The notes under the pieces: model-generated
Seen by the model: the letters and a program-made list of their open reading frames with translations, nothing else
The model's database searches: none
Told to the model about the DNA's origin: nothing
In this document: piece by piece, positions 15,060 to 24,114 of the stretch
Numbering within the stretch: the stretch's first letter is position 1
How the letters are laid out: every line of letters starts with the position of its first letter
Program-made: the position numbers and the translations under genes
From: Chryseolinea lacunae
Lineage (GTDB): Bacteria; Bacteroidota; Bacteroidia; Cytophagales; Cyclobacteriaceae
Assembly (NCBI RefSeq): GCF_016735595.1
Contig: NZ_JAERRB010000007.1
Location: forward strand, 1 to 64,000
Direction: 5' to 3'
Length of the DNA stretch: 64,000 nucleotides

Positions 15060-15321
15060 CGGATACTGGATTTTAGGGATAGCTCAACTTCACATCAGAA
15101 ACAAATTCCAACACGGCAATAGAGGGATGCAGCAAGGCAACGCCGAACCATTGGAAAACATGAGCCTGAACTGCTGAAATCGAATGATGGGTGTTGCGTT
15201 CGAAAGGTACGATGCGCTGCCTGGCGGGGGTATCCCAGTGTTCAGTGAAAATTTGATTCTGTCGGCCACACACTTATCTTTCGGTCGGTTTGGGATGAGG
15301 CTTGTGTTTTACAGGTTTGTT

Positions 15322-16332
15322 ATGAAGAAAATTATACTCCTCGCGGTGTTCTGTCTGAGCCAGGCAAGTGTTTTTGCGCAGGCAACAGACAGTCTGAATT
15401 TCGGTCCCGAACCCGAAGGCGGCGTGTCGAACCTCACGTTGCTGTATTATAAAATCGATTTTCGTCCAAGCCAGCGCATAACACTCAACAACAGCTCGCT
15501 CGAACTGATCTTTATGGTCGACGCCCTTGGCCGCGCCAGTCTCGACAACGTGAAGGGCACACAAGACAAATCCATCCTCGACAGCCTCTATAGCCGCGCA
15601 TCGACCCTTCCCAGATTTACTCCCCGAACGGTGAATGGCGAGGCCGTCGCGTCCTCATATTCATTCACTCTTGTCTATCCGCGCTACGAATCCCACGGCG
15701 CTGTGCCGGAAGAAAGACCGCACCAGGACAGACCGCTCACGGCCGACGACTTTCAGGGAGCGGAAGTGGCCGAGCGCGTTGATATTGTTATCGGTGGTGT
15801 GGTGAATGGATTTGGTGGCAGCGCGCAGGGATACCTGGGCGTGGGTGGCGGCATGAAAATAGAACTGATGATGCGCGGCAAGAATAAATTTGGCGGCGGC
15901 ATTGTGATGAATTTTTATGGCAATCCTTCCCGAAGAGATTACCCCATAAGCACACCACAGCCACAAAACAAAACCCCGGTCACGTTGCTCGTTGGTTTAG
16001 CGGTGAGTCGCGATGTGATTGTGGAAGATCGGAGGGAGGTGATTCTTCAAATGGAAATAAATTACGCCATGCAAAACATATCGCCGAGCTCGCAAGATCA
16101 AAACGACTACGTCCAGCTAAAAGGATTCAGTCCGGGCTTCACCCTTCACTATGCGTTGCCCCTTGGGAAACAAAAATTGTCGATGGACAGCTATCGTCCG
16201 ATACTGTATAAACATCATGTCGATTTCCATGCTGCCCTTCGGCCGGTTTTCTATAATGTGCACGAAGCTACGGGGGTGATGTGGGAGGCGGGCGTGTCGT
16301 ACCGGTTGGGCTGTAGCTTTCTATCCTACTAG
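15322..16332 (+). CDS. Exported protein with TonB-C-like domain and C-terminal barrel-like region
   Basis: The 336-residue protein starts with a clear signal peptide MKKIILLAVFCLSQASVFAQ. A longer frame upstream exists but places this signal internally, so ATG 15322 was chosen. Residues ~30-120 (through LPRFTPRTVNGEAVASSYSFTLVYP) resemble the C-terminal domain of energy transducer TonB proteins, with the typical second-half pattern P-x-F-x-P-x-x-x-N-G. Residues ~150-336 alternate hydrophobic and polar residues with many glycines and end in an aromatic-rich strand, like outer-membrane barrels in this phylum. An exported envelope protein is likely; a specific role cannot be named. Confidence 0.65.
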   Translation: MKKIILLAVFCLSQASVFAQATDSLNFGPEPEGGVSNLTLLYYKIDFRPSQRITLNNSSLELIFMVDALGRASLDNVKGTQDKSILDSLYSRASTLPRFTPRTVNGEAVASSYSFTLVYPRYESHGAVPEERPHQDRPLTADDFQGAEVAERVDIVIGGVVNGFGGSAQGYLGVGGGMKIELMMRGKNKFGGGIVMNFYGNPSRRDYPISTPQPQNKTPVTLLVGLAVSRDVIVEDRREVILQMEINYAMQNISPSSQDQNDYVQLKGFSPGFTLHYALPLGKQKLSMDSYRPILYKHHVDFHAALRPVFYNVHEATGVMWEAGVSYRLGCSFLSY

Positions 16333-16380
16333 CGGAGGTGAAGTGCGTGATAAATAGGCAAACGGATCGTAGCTTTACGG

Positions 16381-16501
16381 CGGTTGTTAGTTTAACGGCA
16401 AAACCATAATCGAATGGGTTCGAATCCCACCACTTCTACCTGGGTAGTTTATGCCTGGTTAAAACCGGTTATGAAACACAGTTCGACTCCGTGTACAGCC
16501 G
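16381..16501 (+). ncRNA. Tandem tRNA-like element: two D-arm/T-arm modules without normal anticodon arms
   Basis: Two modules each show a canonical D-arm (TA then GTTT...AAAC with GG in the loop: 16388-16404 and 16445-16465) followed after 9-11 bases by a canonical T-arm (loop TTCGAAT at 16419-16425; loop TTCGACT at 16482-16488). CGGTTGT (16381-16387) can pair with ACAGCCG (16495-16501) as a 7-bp acceptor-like helix that encloses both modules, and CATAA (16405-16409) pairs with TTATG (16469-16473), like an anticodon stem interrupted by 59 bases. GAAGTG (16340-16345) is complementary to CACTTC (16431-16436). No encoded CCA follows. It may be degenerate tRNA genes, an integration scar or a structured RNA of unknown type. 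Strand is inferred from the D-to-T order. Confidence 0.5.
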
Positions 16502-16680
16502 TTCTTTCTTCCATAGCTTAGAATGCATTGACCTGGCACCGAAAGGAAGAGGCAATGATCTTCATGCCGGATGAATGTCTCATCCGGAAAGTAACAGCCC
16601 ATAAAATTTTTCTCTCCATCCCAACCCTGCAAGATAAAGGTAAAACTATTTTACATACATTTACGTAATTAATCATCAAG

Positions 16681-17007
16681 ATGAAAGGAACCAACCTCGG
16701 AGAGTTTGAAGAACTGGTGCTGCTGACCATTGCCACGTTTGTGAGCGATGCCTACAGCGTGGCCATTTGCGATGAGCTCGAAAAAAGTTCGGGACGCTCG
16801 GCCAAACTGGGCGTGGTGCACGCGGTGTTGAACCGTCTCGAAGAAAAGGGTCTTGTGAAGAGCGCGCTCGGCGAGGCCACCAGCACCCGCGGCGGAAAAC
16901 GGAAACGCTTCTACACCGTCACCAACGGAGGAAAGGCGGCGCTGTTGAAAGCCAAAGAAGTGCGCGACGGACTGTGGAGCAGGATTCCCGCGTTTGCCTT
17001 AAAATGA
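16681..17007 (+). CDS. PadR family transcriptional regulator
   Basis: The 108-residue protein shows the PadR winged-helix pattern: LGEFEELVLLTIA, a recognition helix region KLGVVHAVLNRLEEKGLV, and the wing with RGGKRKRFYTVT. It binds DNA as a dimer, normally as a repressor. It lies 19 bp upstream of an FtsX-type permease gene that carries the N-terminal prefix domain commonly found beside PadR genes in Cytophagales, so it almost certainly controls that operon. A TACATTTA promoter-like element lies about 30 bases upstream. The inducer is unknown. Confidence 0.9.
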   Translation: MKGTNLGEFEELVLLTIATFVSDAYSVAICDELEKSSGRSAKLGVVHAVLNRLEEKGLVKSALGEATSTRGGKRKRFYTVTNGGKAALLKAKEVRDGLWSRIPAFALK

Positions 17008-17026
17008 TTTATTAAAAACAAGATCC

Positions 17027-19651
17027 ATGACCAAACATCCACCGCGCTGGGCCGAGCGCTTGCTCGAATGGTATTGCAAGCCGGAGTTGTTGGAAGACCT
17101 TCAGGGCGACCTGAACGAATTTTTCGACCGGAACGTGAAAGCCAAAGGCGTTCGGCGCGCACGTTTTATTTATGTGTTGGATGTTCTGAAATTCTGCCGC
17201 CTCTACACCATTCGAAAACCGGATTCCATAACACTCTTACTCCATTGGATTATGATTGGCAGCTACATCAAAACTTCGGGACGCAGCATGCTGCGCAACA
17301 AATTGTTTTCATCCATCAACATTGTGGGACTGGCCATCAGCATGTCGGTGGGCCTCATCATGATTGGCGTGTTGGTGGATATATCTTCTTACGATAAGTT
17401 TCACGAGAAGCACGACCGCATCTATCGCGTCATCAGCCAGCGGCAACACCTGGGGCAGGACGATGGCAATTTCAACGCCACCACCTCGCGTCGGTCGGCA
17501 CGTGCCATACAGGAAACATTTGCCGGCATAGACGACGTAGCTGTTCTTCATCGCGGCTTCGAAGGCGACATGAAGGTGGGCGAAAAAGTGCTGCCCCTCA
17601 CGGGATTTTATGCGAACGAAGGCGTGTTGCGCGTTTTTAGTTTCCCACTGCTTAAAGGCAATCCGGCCACGGCATTGAAAGCTCCGTTTTCGGTGGTGCT
17701 CACGGAACTTACAGCGCGCAAACTATTTGGCGACGACGAACCCATAGGAAAGACCGTGATCATGAACCAGGACAAAGCCTACACGGTGACCGGCGTGATG
17801 AAAGACGTGCCCAAATTTTCGCACATGAAATTCGACATGTTGGGTTCCATGAGCACGCGCGACATCGCCGAAACGGCGAGCAAAAATGAATGGTCGTGGG
17901 ACAATGTGTGGAGCACGTGGGTTTATCTGGAACTGCCCGAACAAGCCGATCTGAACGCCGTGCAGTCGCGCCTGAACACACTGAGCAGGAAAGAAGATCC
18001 GTCCACACCCAACACCCACATTCAACTGGCCTTGCAACCGCTTGACAACATTATGACCGGCGAAAATCTAAACAACCAAATCGGCACCATTCTGGGCAGC
18101 ACACTGCTGTGGGTGTTTGCCGGGTTGTCGTTTGTGGTGATCCTGTCGGCCTGTTTCAATTACACCAATCTTTCGGTGGCGCGGTCGCTGCGGCGGTCGC
18201 GTGAAGTAGGCATCCGGAAAGTGATCGGCGCCTTGAAGCACCATGTTGCAATGCAGTTTGTGATGGAGGCTGTCATCATCTCGGTGTTGTCGGGTGTGGT
18301 GGCCTTTGTGCTCTTCCTGCTGCTACGACCCTATTTCATAAACCTGCAACCCGACCTGCAACAACTGCTGGTGTTGGAGCCGTCGCCCTTTCTGGTGGGT
18401 TGTTTCTTTGTGTTCTCCATAGTGGTGGGACTGGCGGCAGGAATATTTCCGGCGCTGTTCTTTTCGCGCATCAATGCCATTCAGGTATTGAAGAATGCCA
18501 CGTCTGTTCGCCTGTTCAGGAAAGTGACGTTGCGGAAAGTGCTGATCGTGTTTCAGTATTCCGTGTCGCTCATGCTCATCACGGGCACGTTGATCATCTT
18601 CAAAGAATATAAACATTTTGTGTCGTTCGATCTGGGCTTTTCCACGGCAAACATCATCAACATTCGCTTGCAGGGAAATTCGGCCGAGCGGTTGAAAAAA
18701 GAATTGCGGGAGTTGCCGGAGGTGACAGACATGGCCGAGGCCTGGCTCGTGACGGGCATCGGGCACTATGCCGGCGAGCAAGTGAGAAACCCACACCAGC
18801 CGGAAGATTCTGCACTTGTCTATTTTAATCGTGTTGATGAACATTACATTCCATTTCTCAACCTGGAGCTTTTGGCAGGCCGCAATTTTATGACGCGTCC
18901 CGACTCCAGCGAAGAGCGTGAAGTGATTGTGAACCAACAAGTGTTGAAGCGTTTTCAGCTGGCAGAACAAAATCCTCAGCGTGCCATTGGTGAAGTGCTG
19001 CACATGGCGGGAAAGGAACTGAAAATCATTGGCGTGATCAAAGACTTTCGTTATGGCAAGCCCGGCAACAACACACCAAACGAAGTCATGCTCCGGCATG
19101 CAGTCAAAGATGCAGGCATGCTGCATGTGAAGATAGCGGGTGGCGACAATGCAGCAACCTATGCCCGCATTGAAAGCTTGTGGAAAAAGATAGACCCCGT
19201 GCACACGTTCAGTGCGAAATTCTATGACGACACCATTAAAGAATCCTTCAGCGGAATTTCTGCATCTGTGAAACTTGCGGGCTTTGTTTCGCTGCTCGCC
19301 ATCTGCATTGCGTCGATGGGGCTGTTGGGCATGGTGGTGTTTACCACCGAGACACGTCTGAAAGAAATCAGCATCCGAAAGGTGTTGGGTGCAGGAGAAG
19401 GCAAGCTAATGTTTCTGTTGGGGCGGGGCTTCTTCATGTTGTTGGCCATCGCTACCTTCATTGCCATCCCGTCAACCTATTTGTTCTGTGACGCGGTGCT
19501 GTTGAAAAGAATGGCCAACCCGGCGCCGTTGGGTGTTGGCGAGGGGCTGGTGGGCGTGCTGAGTGTGATGGCTATTGCGTTGGTGATGATCGGCTCGCAG
19601 ACGCTGAAAGTGGCGCGAAGCAATCCGGCAGAAGTGTTGAAGAACGAATAA
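17027..19651 (+). CDS. FtsX/MacB-type ABC transporter permease with N-terminal prefix domain
   Basis: The 874-residue membrane protein has an N-terminal ~75-residue cytoplasmic prefix domain (PPRWAERLLEWYCKPELLEDLQGDL...) seen in permeases encoded beside PadR regulators. The first transmembrane helix is at ~103-123, a MacB-like periplasmic domain follows, then two FtsX modules: helices around residues 365-480 (including ARSLRRSREVGIRKVIGA) and at the C-terminus (TETRLKEISIRKVLGAGEGK). No ATPase gene is adjacent. Proteins of this type transmit ATPase motion to the periplasm in MacB-like transport or in envelope signalling. The substrate is unknown; the ATPase must be encoded elsewhere. Confidence 0.9.
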   Translation: MTKHPPRWAERLLEWYCKPELLEDLQGDLNEFFDRNVKAKGVRRARFIYVLDVLKFCRLYTIRKPDSITLLLHWIMIGSYIKTSGRSMLRNKLFSSINIVGLAISMSVGLIMIGVLVDISSYDKFHEKHDRIYRVISQRQHLGQDDGNFNATTSRRSARAIQETFAGIDDVAVLHRGFEGDMKVGEKVLPLTGFYANEGVLRVFSFPLLKGNPATALKAPFSVVLTELTARKLFGDDEPIGKTVIMNQDKAYTVTGVMKDVPKFSHMKFDMLGSMSTRDIAETASKNEWSWDNVWSTWVYLELPEQADLNAVQSRLNTLSRKEDPSTPNTHIQLALQPLDNIMTGENLNNQIGTILGSTLLWVFAGLSFVVILSACFNYTNLSVARSLRRSREVGIRKVIGALKHHVAMQFVMEAVIISVLSGVVAFVLFLLLRPYFINLQPDLQQLLVLEPSPFLVGCFFVFSIVVGLAAGIFPALFFSRINAIQVLKNATSVRLFRKVTLRKVLIVFQYSVSLMLITGTLIIFKEYKHFVSFDLGFSTANIINIRLQGNSAERLKKELRELPEVTDMAEAWLVTGIGHYAGEQVRNPHQPEDSALVYFNRVDEHYIPFLNLELLAGRNFMTRPDSSEEREVIVNQQVLKRFQLAEQNPQRAIGEVLHMAGKELKIIGVIKDFRYGKPGNNTPNEVMLRHAVKDAGMLHVKIAGGDNAATYARIESLWKKIDPVHTFSAKFYDDTIKESFSGISASVKLAGFVSLLAICIASMGLLGMVVFTTETRLKEISIRKVLGAGEGKLMFLLGRGFFMLLAIATFIAIPSTYLFCDAVLLKRMANPAPLGVGEGLVGVLSVMAIALVMIGSQTLKVARSNPAEVLKNE

Positions 19652-19725
19652 CGGTTTCGCCTAAACGCTGCTGGGTCAGAACCTTTATAAACCATGATGC
19701 AGTCACGTTCCGGTTGCTGAAGAAT

Positions 19726-19759
19726 GAGTATTGAGTATTGAGTAGTAAGTATTGAGTAG
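19726..19759. repeat. Tandem heptanucleotide repeat (GAGTATT-type)
   Basis: Almost five consecutive 7-base units (GAGTATT, GAGTATT, GAGTAGT, AAGTATT, GAGTAG) lie in the non-coding stretch after the permease gene. They resemble short tandemly repeated heptamers known from intergenic regions in several bacterial groups. Confidence 0.75.
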
Positions 19760-19840
19760 AAAAAAATGGCTAACGGAAGCGTTGCCGGAGAAAATTGAAG
19801 ACCAGGTTTGGAAAGGAAAGGAGAACTGAGCATCAAGCAT

Positions 19841-19883
19841 ACTAAAGGACTCAGGACTAAAGACTCAGGACTAAAGACCAGGT
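19841..19883. repeat. Second heptamer-type array (GACTCAGGACTAAA x2)
   Basis: A 14-base unit GACTCAGGACTAAA occurs twice in perfect tandem (19848-19861, 19862-19875), flanked by partial copies, so the underlying period is seven. The array ends in AGACCAGGT, which also occurs at 19799-19807, giving a 9-bp direct repeat around the segment. Confidence 0.75.
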
Positions 19884-19948
19884 GTCGACCAAAACCTATG
19901 CGGGGTTGTTTCCGTTGGTGCAGGTGAATCAAACTCAACCCTCTCTCC

Positions 19949-20218
19949 ATGCGCTATTTTGTTTACCTGTTTTCTGCCATCAACCTCTATGCAGGCACGC
20001 GATTCCTGTTGAATGCAGTGGGCATCCTGCAAACCAGCAAGTATTCCAACGGATCGAATATCTTTTTCGGAATCGTGCTTTTCGCGGCCGCCGTTGTGGC
20101 GTTTGTTTTCTTGTTTACCGGCAAACAGGCCTCGGCAGCCCTGTGGATCGACATTGCCCCCTGGGCGCTGACGTTGGTGCTGCTGGTGGGAAACATGATG
20201 TTGGGTGACTATAAATAA
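19949..20218 (+). CDS. Small membrane protein (three predicted helices)
   Basis: The 89-residue protein is almost entirely hydrophobic, with segments at about residues 4-24, 37-59 and 65-85, separated by short polar loops and ending GDYK. Small proteins of this kind are common in Bacteroidota, but no named family is recognised. It lies 18 bp upstream of a DUF1801 gene on the same strand and is probably co-transcribed with it. The start is the first ATG compatible with the hydrophobic N-terminus. Confidence 0.6.
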   Translation: MRYFVYLFSAINLYAGTRFLLNAVGILQTSKYSNGSNIFFGIVLFAAAVVAFVFLFTGKQASAALWIDIAPWALTLVLLVGNMMLGDYK

Positions 20219-20236
20219 ATTAATCGCGACCAACCC

Positions 20237-20677
20237 ATGCCTGCAAAACCCCGGAAGACACCCCGAAAAACCGTCGCCGTCAAGACCGCCAAACCCAAAA
20301 AGACCACGCCGCCGAAAGACGATGCCACGGCCGTAGCAGCCTACATGACGGCCCTCAAACATCCCTTGAAAGCGGAGATTGAGGCCGTGCGTACCATCAT
20401 CAAAAACGCGCATCCCGACATTGCCGAGCGCATCAAGTGGAATGCGCCGAGCTATCACAGCAAAGAAGACATGGTGACTTTTCATGTGAGGCCACAGGAT
20501 TGTGTTCACCTGGTGTTTCATCATCCCGCTATAGTTACTATAGCATCGCCGTTGCTGACGGGCGACTACAAAGATCGCCGCATGCTCATGCTGAAAGACA
20601 TGAAGGCCGTCCGCACCCATGCGAAAGAGCTCACCCGAATCCTGCAGGCGTTGGTGAAAAAGGTCCACGAACATTAG
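20237..20677 (+). CDS. DUF1801 family protein
   Basis: The 146-residue protein has a Lys/Pro/Thr-rich basic tail (first ~32 residues) followed by a DUF1801 domain with the typical IRTII-like helix (EAVRTIIKNAHPDIAERIKWNAPSYH) and VHLVFHHP strand. The fold is related to the YdhG/YjbR/frataxin-like group. The basic tail could bind nucleic acid. A run of eight to nine T follows the stop within 35 bases, after the palindrome CACAACGTTGTG, and may end transcription. The function is unknown. Confidence 0.8.
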   Translation: MPAKPRKTPRKTVAVKTAKPKKTTPPKDDATAVAAYMTALKHPLKAEIEAVRTIIKNAHPDIAERIKWNAPSYHSKEDMVTFHVRPQDCVHLVFHHPAIVTIASPLLTGDYKDRRMLMLKDMKAVRTHAKELTRILQALVKKVHEH

Positions 20678-20844
20678 GCACAACGTTGTGTTCGCGGTGC
20701 GTCTTTTTTTTCTTACTTTGCATCGATGTTCCTCCCCTCAAACATTCCTGGATATTGGATAATGCTTCTCGCCGTGTGTGCGAAGGGGCGGCGTGCTGGG
20801 TTGCAGAATGAATCAGGTGAACCCGGTGAGAAGGGACGAGGACT

Positions 20845-21378
20845 ATGAATTTTGAAACGCTCGACTATTTGAAGCGTGGCACGCCCACACAGCGCCGGGC
20901 CTTTGCCGCCCTCGCCGAATATGCAGTGTTCAGCATCCTGAAAGATTTTTCGCCGGTGCTGGCCGGCACAATCCCCATCAATATCGACATCGAAGGCAGC
21001 GACCTCGACATCATTTGTCATTGCACCAAACGCATCGCGTTCACGGCGTGTCTTCTTCAGAACTTTTCAACCTTCAAAGGGTTCACCTTGCGCGATGGTG
21101 TGGTGGGACGATATCATACCACGGTAGCCAATTTTCGCATCAACGAATTTGAGGTGGAAATTTTTGGTCAGAATCGTCCCGTGCGCGAGCAGGAAGCCTA
21201 TCAGCACATGTTGATAGAACATGCCGTGCTGCAGGCCCGTGGTGAGGAGTTCAGGCAACGCATCATCGCCCTGAAAAAGCAGGGCATCAAAACAGAACCG
21301 GCCTTTGCCGAGGCGCTGGGATTGGAAGGCGATCCGTATGTGGCGCTTCTGAACTACGGCGTGAATGCAGCGAAGTGA
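20845..21378 (+). CDS. DUF4269 family protein (nucleotidyltransferase-like)
   Basis: The 177-residue protein matches DUF4269: LKRGTPTQRRAFAAL at the start, then GTIPINIDIEGSDLDIIC, which resembles the G-S...DxD metal-binding pattern of the nucleotidyltransferase fold, and QNRPVREQEAYQHMLIEH. The fold relation is inferred from this motif. It is a single gene about 170 bases after the DUF1801 gene and converges on a second DUF1801 gene. Confidence 0.8.
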   Translation: MNFETLDYLKRGTPTQRRAFAALAEYAVFSILKDFSPVLAGTIPINIDIEGSDLDIICHCTKRIAFTACLLQNFSTFKGFTLRDGVVGRYHTTVANFRINEFEVEIFGQNRPVREQEAYQHMLIEHAVLQARGEEFRQRIIALKKQGIKTEPAFAEALGLEGDPYVALLNYGVNAAK

Positions 21379-21456
21379 TCGTGCCTGCAAACCAGGCCAA
21401 GGCTATGCACAGGTGTCGTCGGTTGATAAAAACTAATCCATGCAAACAGGAGAGCG

Positions 21457-21870
21457 CTACTTCTTCTTCATTTTCCGAAACGTGCCGTCGATCATGTCTG
21501 CTTCATAGAGAAATGCGCGAAGCTGATCGTCGTTTATTTCTTTTAGTGATTTGAAATAGATGCAGTGCACCTGCTTCCGGTTTTCGGCCAGCAGAATGCC
21601 GTCGGGGTTGGCCATTTTGTTGCCCTGGCAAAAGCCCAGGGTGACGCCGCGTGTTTCCAGTGAATATTTTTTCTTGCCCCACGAAATAGAGGGCGGCCAA
21701 ATGAAACAGATCATCCGGTTTTGGGTGTAGAACGGAACGCCATACATCATCTTTTCGGTGGCAAAAGGCAGGCATTCCAACACGAGGTTGCGCAGACGCC
21801 GCACAATGGTTTGCTCGCGGCGGGGAAGGTCGAACAACACTTCGTCGATGGTTTTATTCGCGCTTAACAT
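21457..21870 (-). CDS. DUF1801 family protein (second copy)
   Basis: The 137-residue protein contains the DUF1801 core (LRNLVLECLPFATEKMMYGVPFY, then FIWPP and GVTLGFCQG) and ends in a basic KKK tail. It is clearly divergent from the copy at 20237-20677 and lacks that protein's N-terminal basic tail. It is transcribed alone and converges on the DUF4269 gene. The function is unknown. Confidence 0.78.
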   Translation of the reverse strand: MLSANKTIDEVLFDLPRREQTIVRRLRNLVLECLPFATEKMMYGVPFYTQNRMICFIWPPSISWGKKKYSLETRGVTLGFCQGNKMANPDGILLAENRKQVHCIYFKSLKEINDDQLRAFLYEADMIDGTFRKMKKK

Positions 21871-22003
21871 TTGCGTGTAAAAGTACGAAGCGGACCCCAG
21901 CGAACCATCCCGGCCTACCGCATTATTCAGTATTTAAACCGCCCAATAAAACATTTCTGCTCAGCCAAACAAAATAAATCTATCTTGCGCCAAATTTTGA
22001 ACT

Positions 22004-23911
22004 ATGCGCTTACGGCTGGCCGGTGTGTTTTTGTGCTTTTGGGTTGCGTCCCACGCTCAAACAGGCAAAGAAAAAGGATATGTCTACACCGTGGACATTA
22101 CCAAAGTGGTGAAAGACAGAGTGTATGTGGAACTGCTGTCTCCCGCCATCTCAAGTGACGAAATTATATTTTATTTCCCCAAGATTGTTCCCGGCACCTA
22201 CGACATTGCAGACTACGGACGCTACGTGACCGAGTTCACAGCCACCGACAAGAAAGGCAGGAAACTGGAAGTACTGAAAGTGGACGACAACACGTGGAAG
22301 ATTAAAGGCGCCACCAAACTTGCCCGCATCAGCTACTGGGTAGACGACACCATCGACACCGAAATGAAAGGCCCCGAGATTTTTCAATCGGCGGGCACCA
22401 ACATCGAAGAAGGAAAGAACTTCATCATGAACACCAGCGGATACTTTGGCTATTTCAAAGACATGAAAGAGCTGCCGTTTCAATTCAACGTGATTCGCCC
22501 CAAAGACTTCTATGGCACAACGGGCCTCATCGCACAACAAACCGGCAAGCCACTCAGCATCCTGAAGCTGGAAAAAGGCGGACGCGAAAAAGACAAACTG
22601 GTTGACGTCTACAAAACCAGCAACTATGACCAGCTCGTCGATTCACCCCTGATGTATAACAAGGCCGACACGGCCGTGATCCGCGTGGCCAACACCGAAG
22701 TGCTGGTAGGCGCCTATTCACCCACGGGTAAGATCACCGCGAAAGAAATCGCCGCCAGCATCCGCGAAGTGCTGATGGCCCAAAAGGAATTTCTCGGCGG
22801 CAAGTTGCCAGTAGAAAAGTATGCGTTCATTTTTTACTTCACCGACAAGCCGCTCTATAGCTATGGCGCACTCGAACATTCGTATTCGTCCATGTATTAC
22901 ATGCCCGAAATGACCATCGAGCAAATCAACCAGCAGCTGCACGACTTTGCTGCACACGAATTCTTTCACATCATCACACCCCTGGGCATTCACTCGCAGG
23001 AAATCGGTCACTTCGATTTCAACGATCCCAAAATGTCGCAACACTTGTGGATGTATGAAGGTGTGACGGAATATTTCGCCGGTCTTGTACAATTGAAATA
23101 CAACCTCATCGACCTGCATCAATACCTGGAGATGCTCTATGAGAAAATGATGACCTCCGACGGTTTCAAGAACGAAGTGCCGTTCACGGAGATCAGCAAG
23201 TTCACCCTCGACAAATACAACGACCAATACTACAACGTCTACCAGAAGGGCGCACTCATCGGCTTTTGTCTGGATGTGAAACTGCGCAAACTGTCGCACG
23301 GCAAATACGGATTGCAAAACCTGATGCTGGACCTGTCGAAAAAATTTGGCAAGGACAAGGCGTTTGAAGACGATCAACTGTTCGACGAAATCACCCGCAT
23401 GACCTATCCCGAGATCGGCACATTTTTTAAACGCTATGTGCAAGGTCCCGAGAAGCTGCCGTTGAAAGAAGCCTTTGCCGAAATCGGAATACTCTACACC
23501 GACGAAGCCAAAATGAAAACACTGAACCTCGGCATCGACCAGGACGTGATTGGCGTGGAAGAAATTGAAGGCAAACCCAAACTGAAAATCGTGACGGGCG
23601 ACAACCTTAGCCCTGTTGGCAAAGCCCTCGGGTTCAAGAACGACGACATCCTCATCAAGCTCAACGGCGAAATTATTCCCGACGTAGGCCCGGAGTTGGA
23701 AGGTTTCCTCAGCCGTCACTTTGCTTCGCTGGAGGCAGGCAAATCGCTTTCCTACACCGTGCTGCGCAAAGACGACAAAGGCAAATCTTCGCTGGTAGAC
23801 TTATCAACTCCCAATGCCGAAGTGGAAGTAACGCGCCGGCATTTGCTGGAGGTTGACCCCGAAGCCACACCCGAAGAGATCGCGCTTCGCGATGCATGGA
23901 TGAAGCCCTGA
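22004..23911 (+). CDS. M61 family metallopeptidase with C-terminal PDZ domain
   Basis: The 635-residue exported protein has a signal peptide (first ~18 residues, ending SHA-Q). An N-terminal beta-sandwich is followed by the zinc peptidase domain with HEFFH at 318-322 and the third ligand region YEGVTEYFAG near 350-358. A PDZ-like region follows near 520-600 (LSPVGKALGFKNDDILIKLNGE). M61 enzymes (glycyl aminopeptidases) cleave N-terminal Gly or Ala residues of peptides, here in the periplasm or outside. Length and domain order agree with the family. A strong terminator follows at 23961. Confidence 0.9.
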   Translation: MRLRLAGVFLCFWVASHAQTGKEKGYVYTVDITKVVKDRVYVELLSPAISSDEIIFYFPKIVPGTYDIADYGRYVTEFTATDKKGRKLEVLKVDDNTWKIKGATKLARISYWVDDTIDTEMKGPEIFQSAGTNIEEGKNFIMNTSGYFGYFKDMKELPFQFNVIRPKDFYGTTGLIAQQTGKPLSILKLEKGGREKDKLVDVYKTSNYDQLVDSPLMYNKADTAVIRVANTEVLVGAYSPTGKITAKEIAASIREVLMAQKEFLGGKLPVEKYAFIFYFTDKPLYSYGALEHSYSSMYYMPEMTIEQINQQLHDFAAHEFFHIITPLGIHSQEIGHFDFNDPKMSQHLWMYEGVTEYFAGLVQLKYNLIDLHQYLEMLYEKMMTSDGFKNEVPFTEISKFTLDKYNDQYYNVYQKGALIGFCLDVKLRKLSHGKYGLQNLMLDLSKKFGKDKAFEDDQLFDEITRMTYPEIGTFFKRYVQGPEKLPLKEAFAEIGILYTDEAKMKTLNLGIDQDVIGVEEIEGKPKLKIVTGDNLSPVGKALGFKNDDILIKLNGEIIPDVGPELEGFLSRHFASLEAGKSLSYTVLRKDDKGKSSLVDLSTPNAEVEVTRRHLLEVDPEATPEEIALRDAWMKP

Positions 23912-23960
23912 TACCACACCAACCCGCAACAGGTTTGAAGGCCATGCGGACACTTGATAT

Positions 23961-23998
23961 AATAGCCTCCGGTGAAAATTCCGGAGGCTATTTTTTTT
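23961..23998 (+). terminator. Intrinsic terminator after the M61 peptidase gene
   Basis: AATAGCCTCCGG (23961-23972) pairs perfectly with CCGGAGGCTATT (23981-23992) around an 8-base loop and is followed by further T residues to 23998. Confidence 0.92.
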
Positions 23999-24114
23999 GA
24001 CAACCATCTACACGCATACGTCTCCCGTGGCGCGGGGTAGAAAGAGATTCGCCGTTTGGCAAGTGCAACTTTTTAGCGAACTTTAACATCAACCCCTTGT
24101 AAATCCCTCATCGC

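Noticed and set aside
16381-16501. Calling this element an ordinary tRNA gene.
   Set aside because: There is no anticodon arm of normal size and no encoded CCA; the arms belong to two interlocked modules.
19841-19883. A CRISPR array in the short-repeat region.
   Set aside because: The units are 7/14 bases without spacers, and no cas genes are present.
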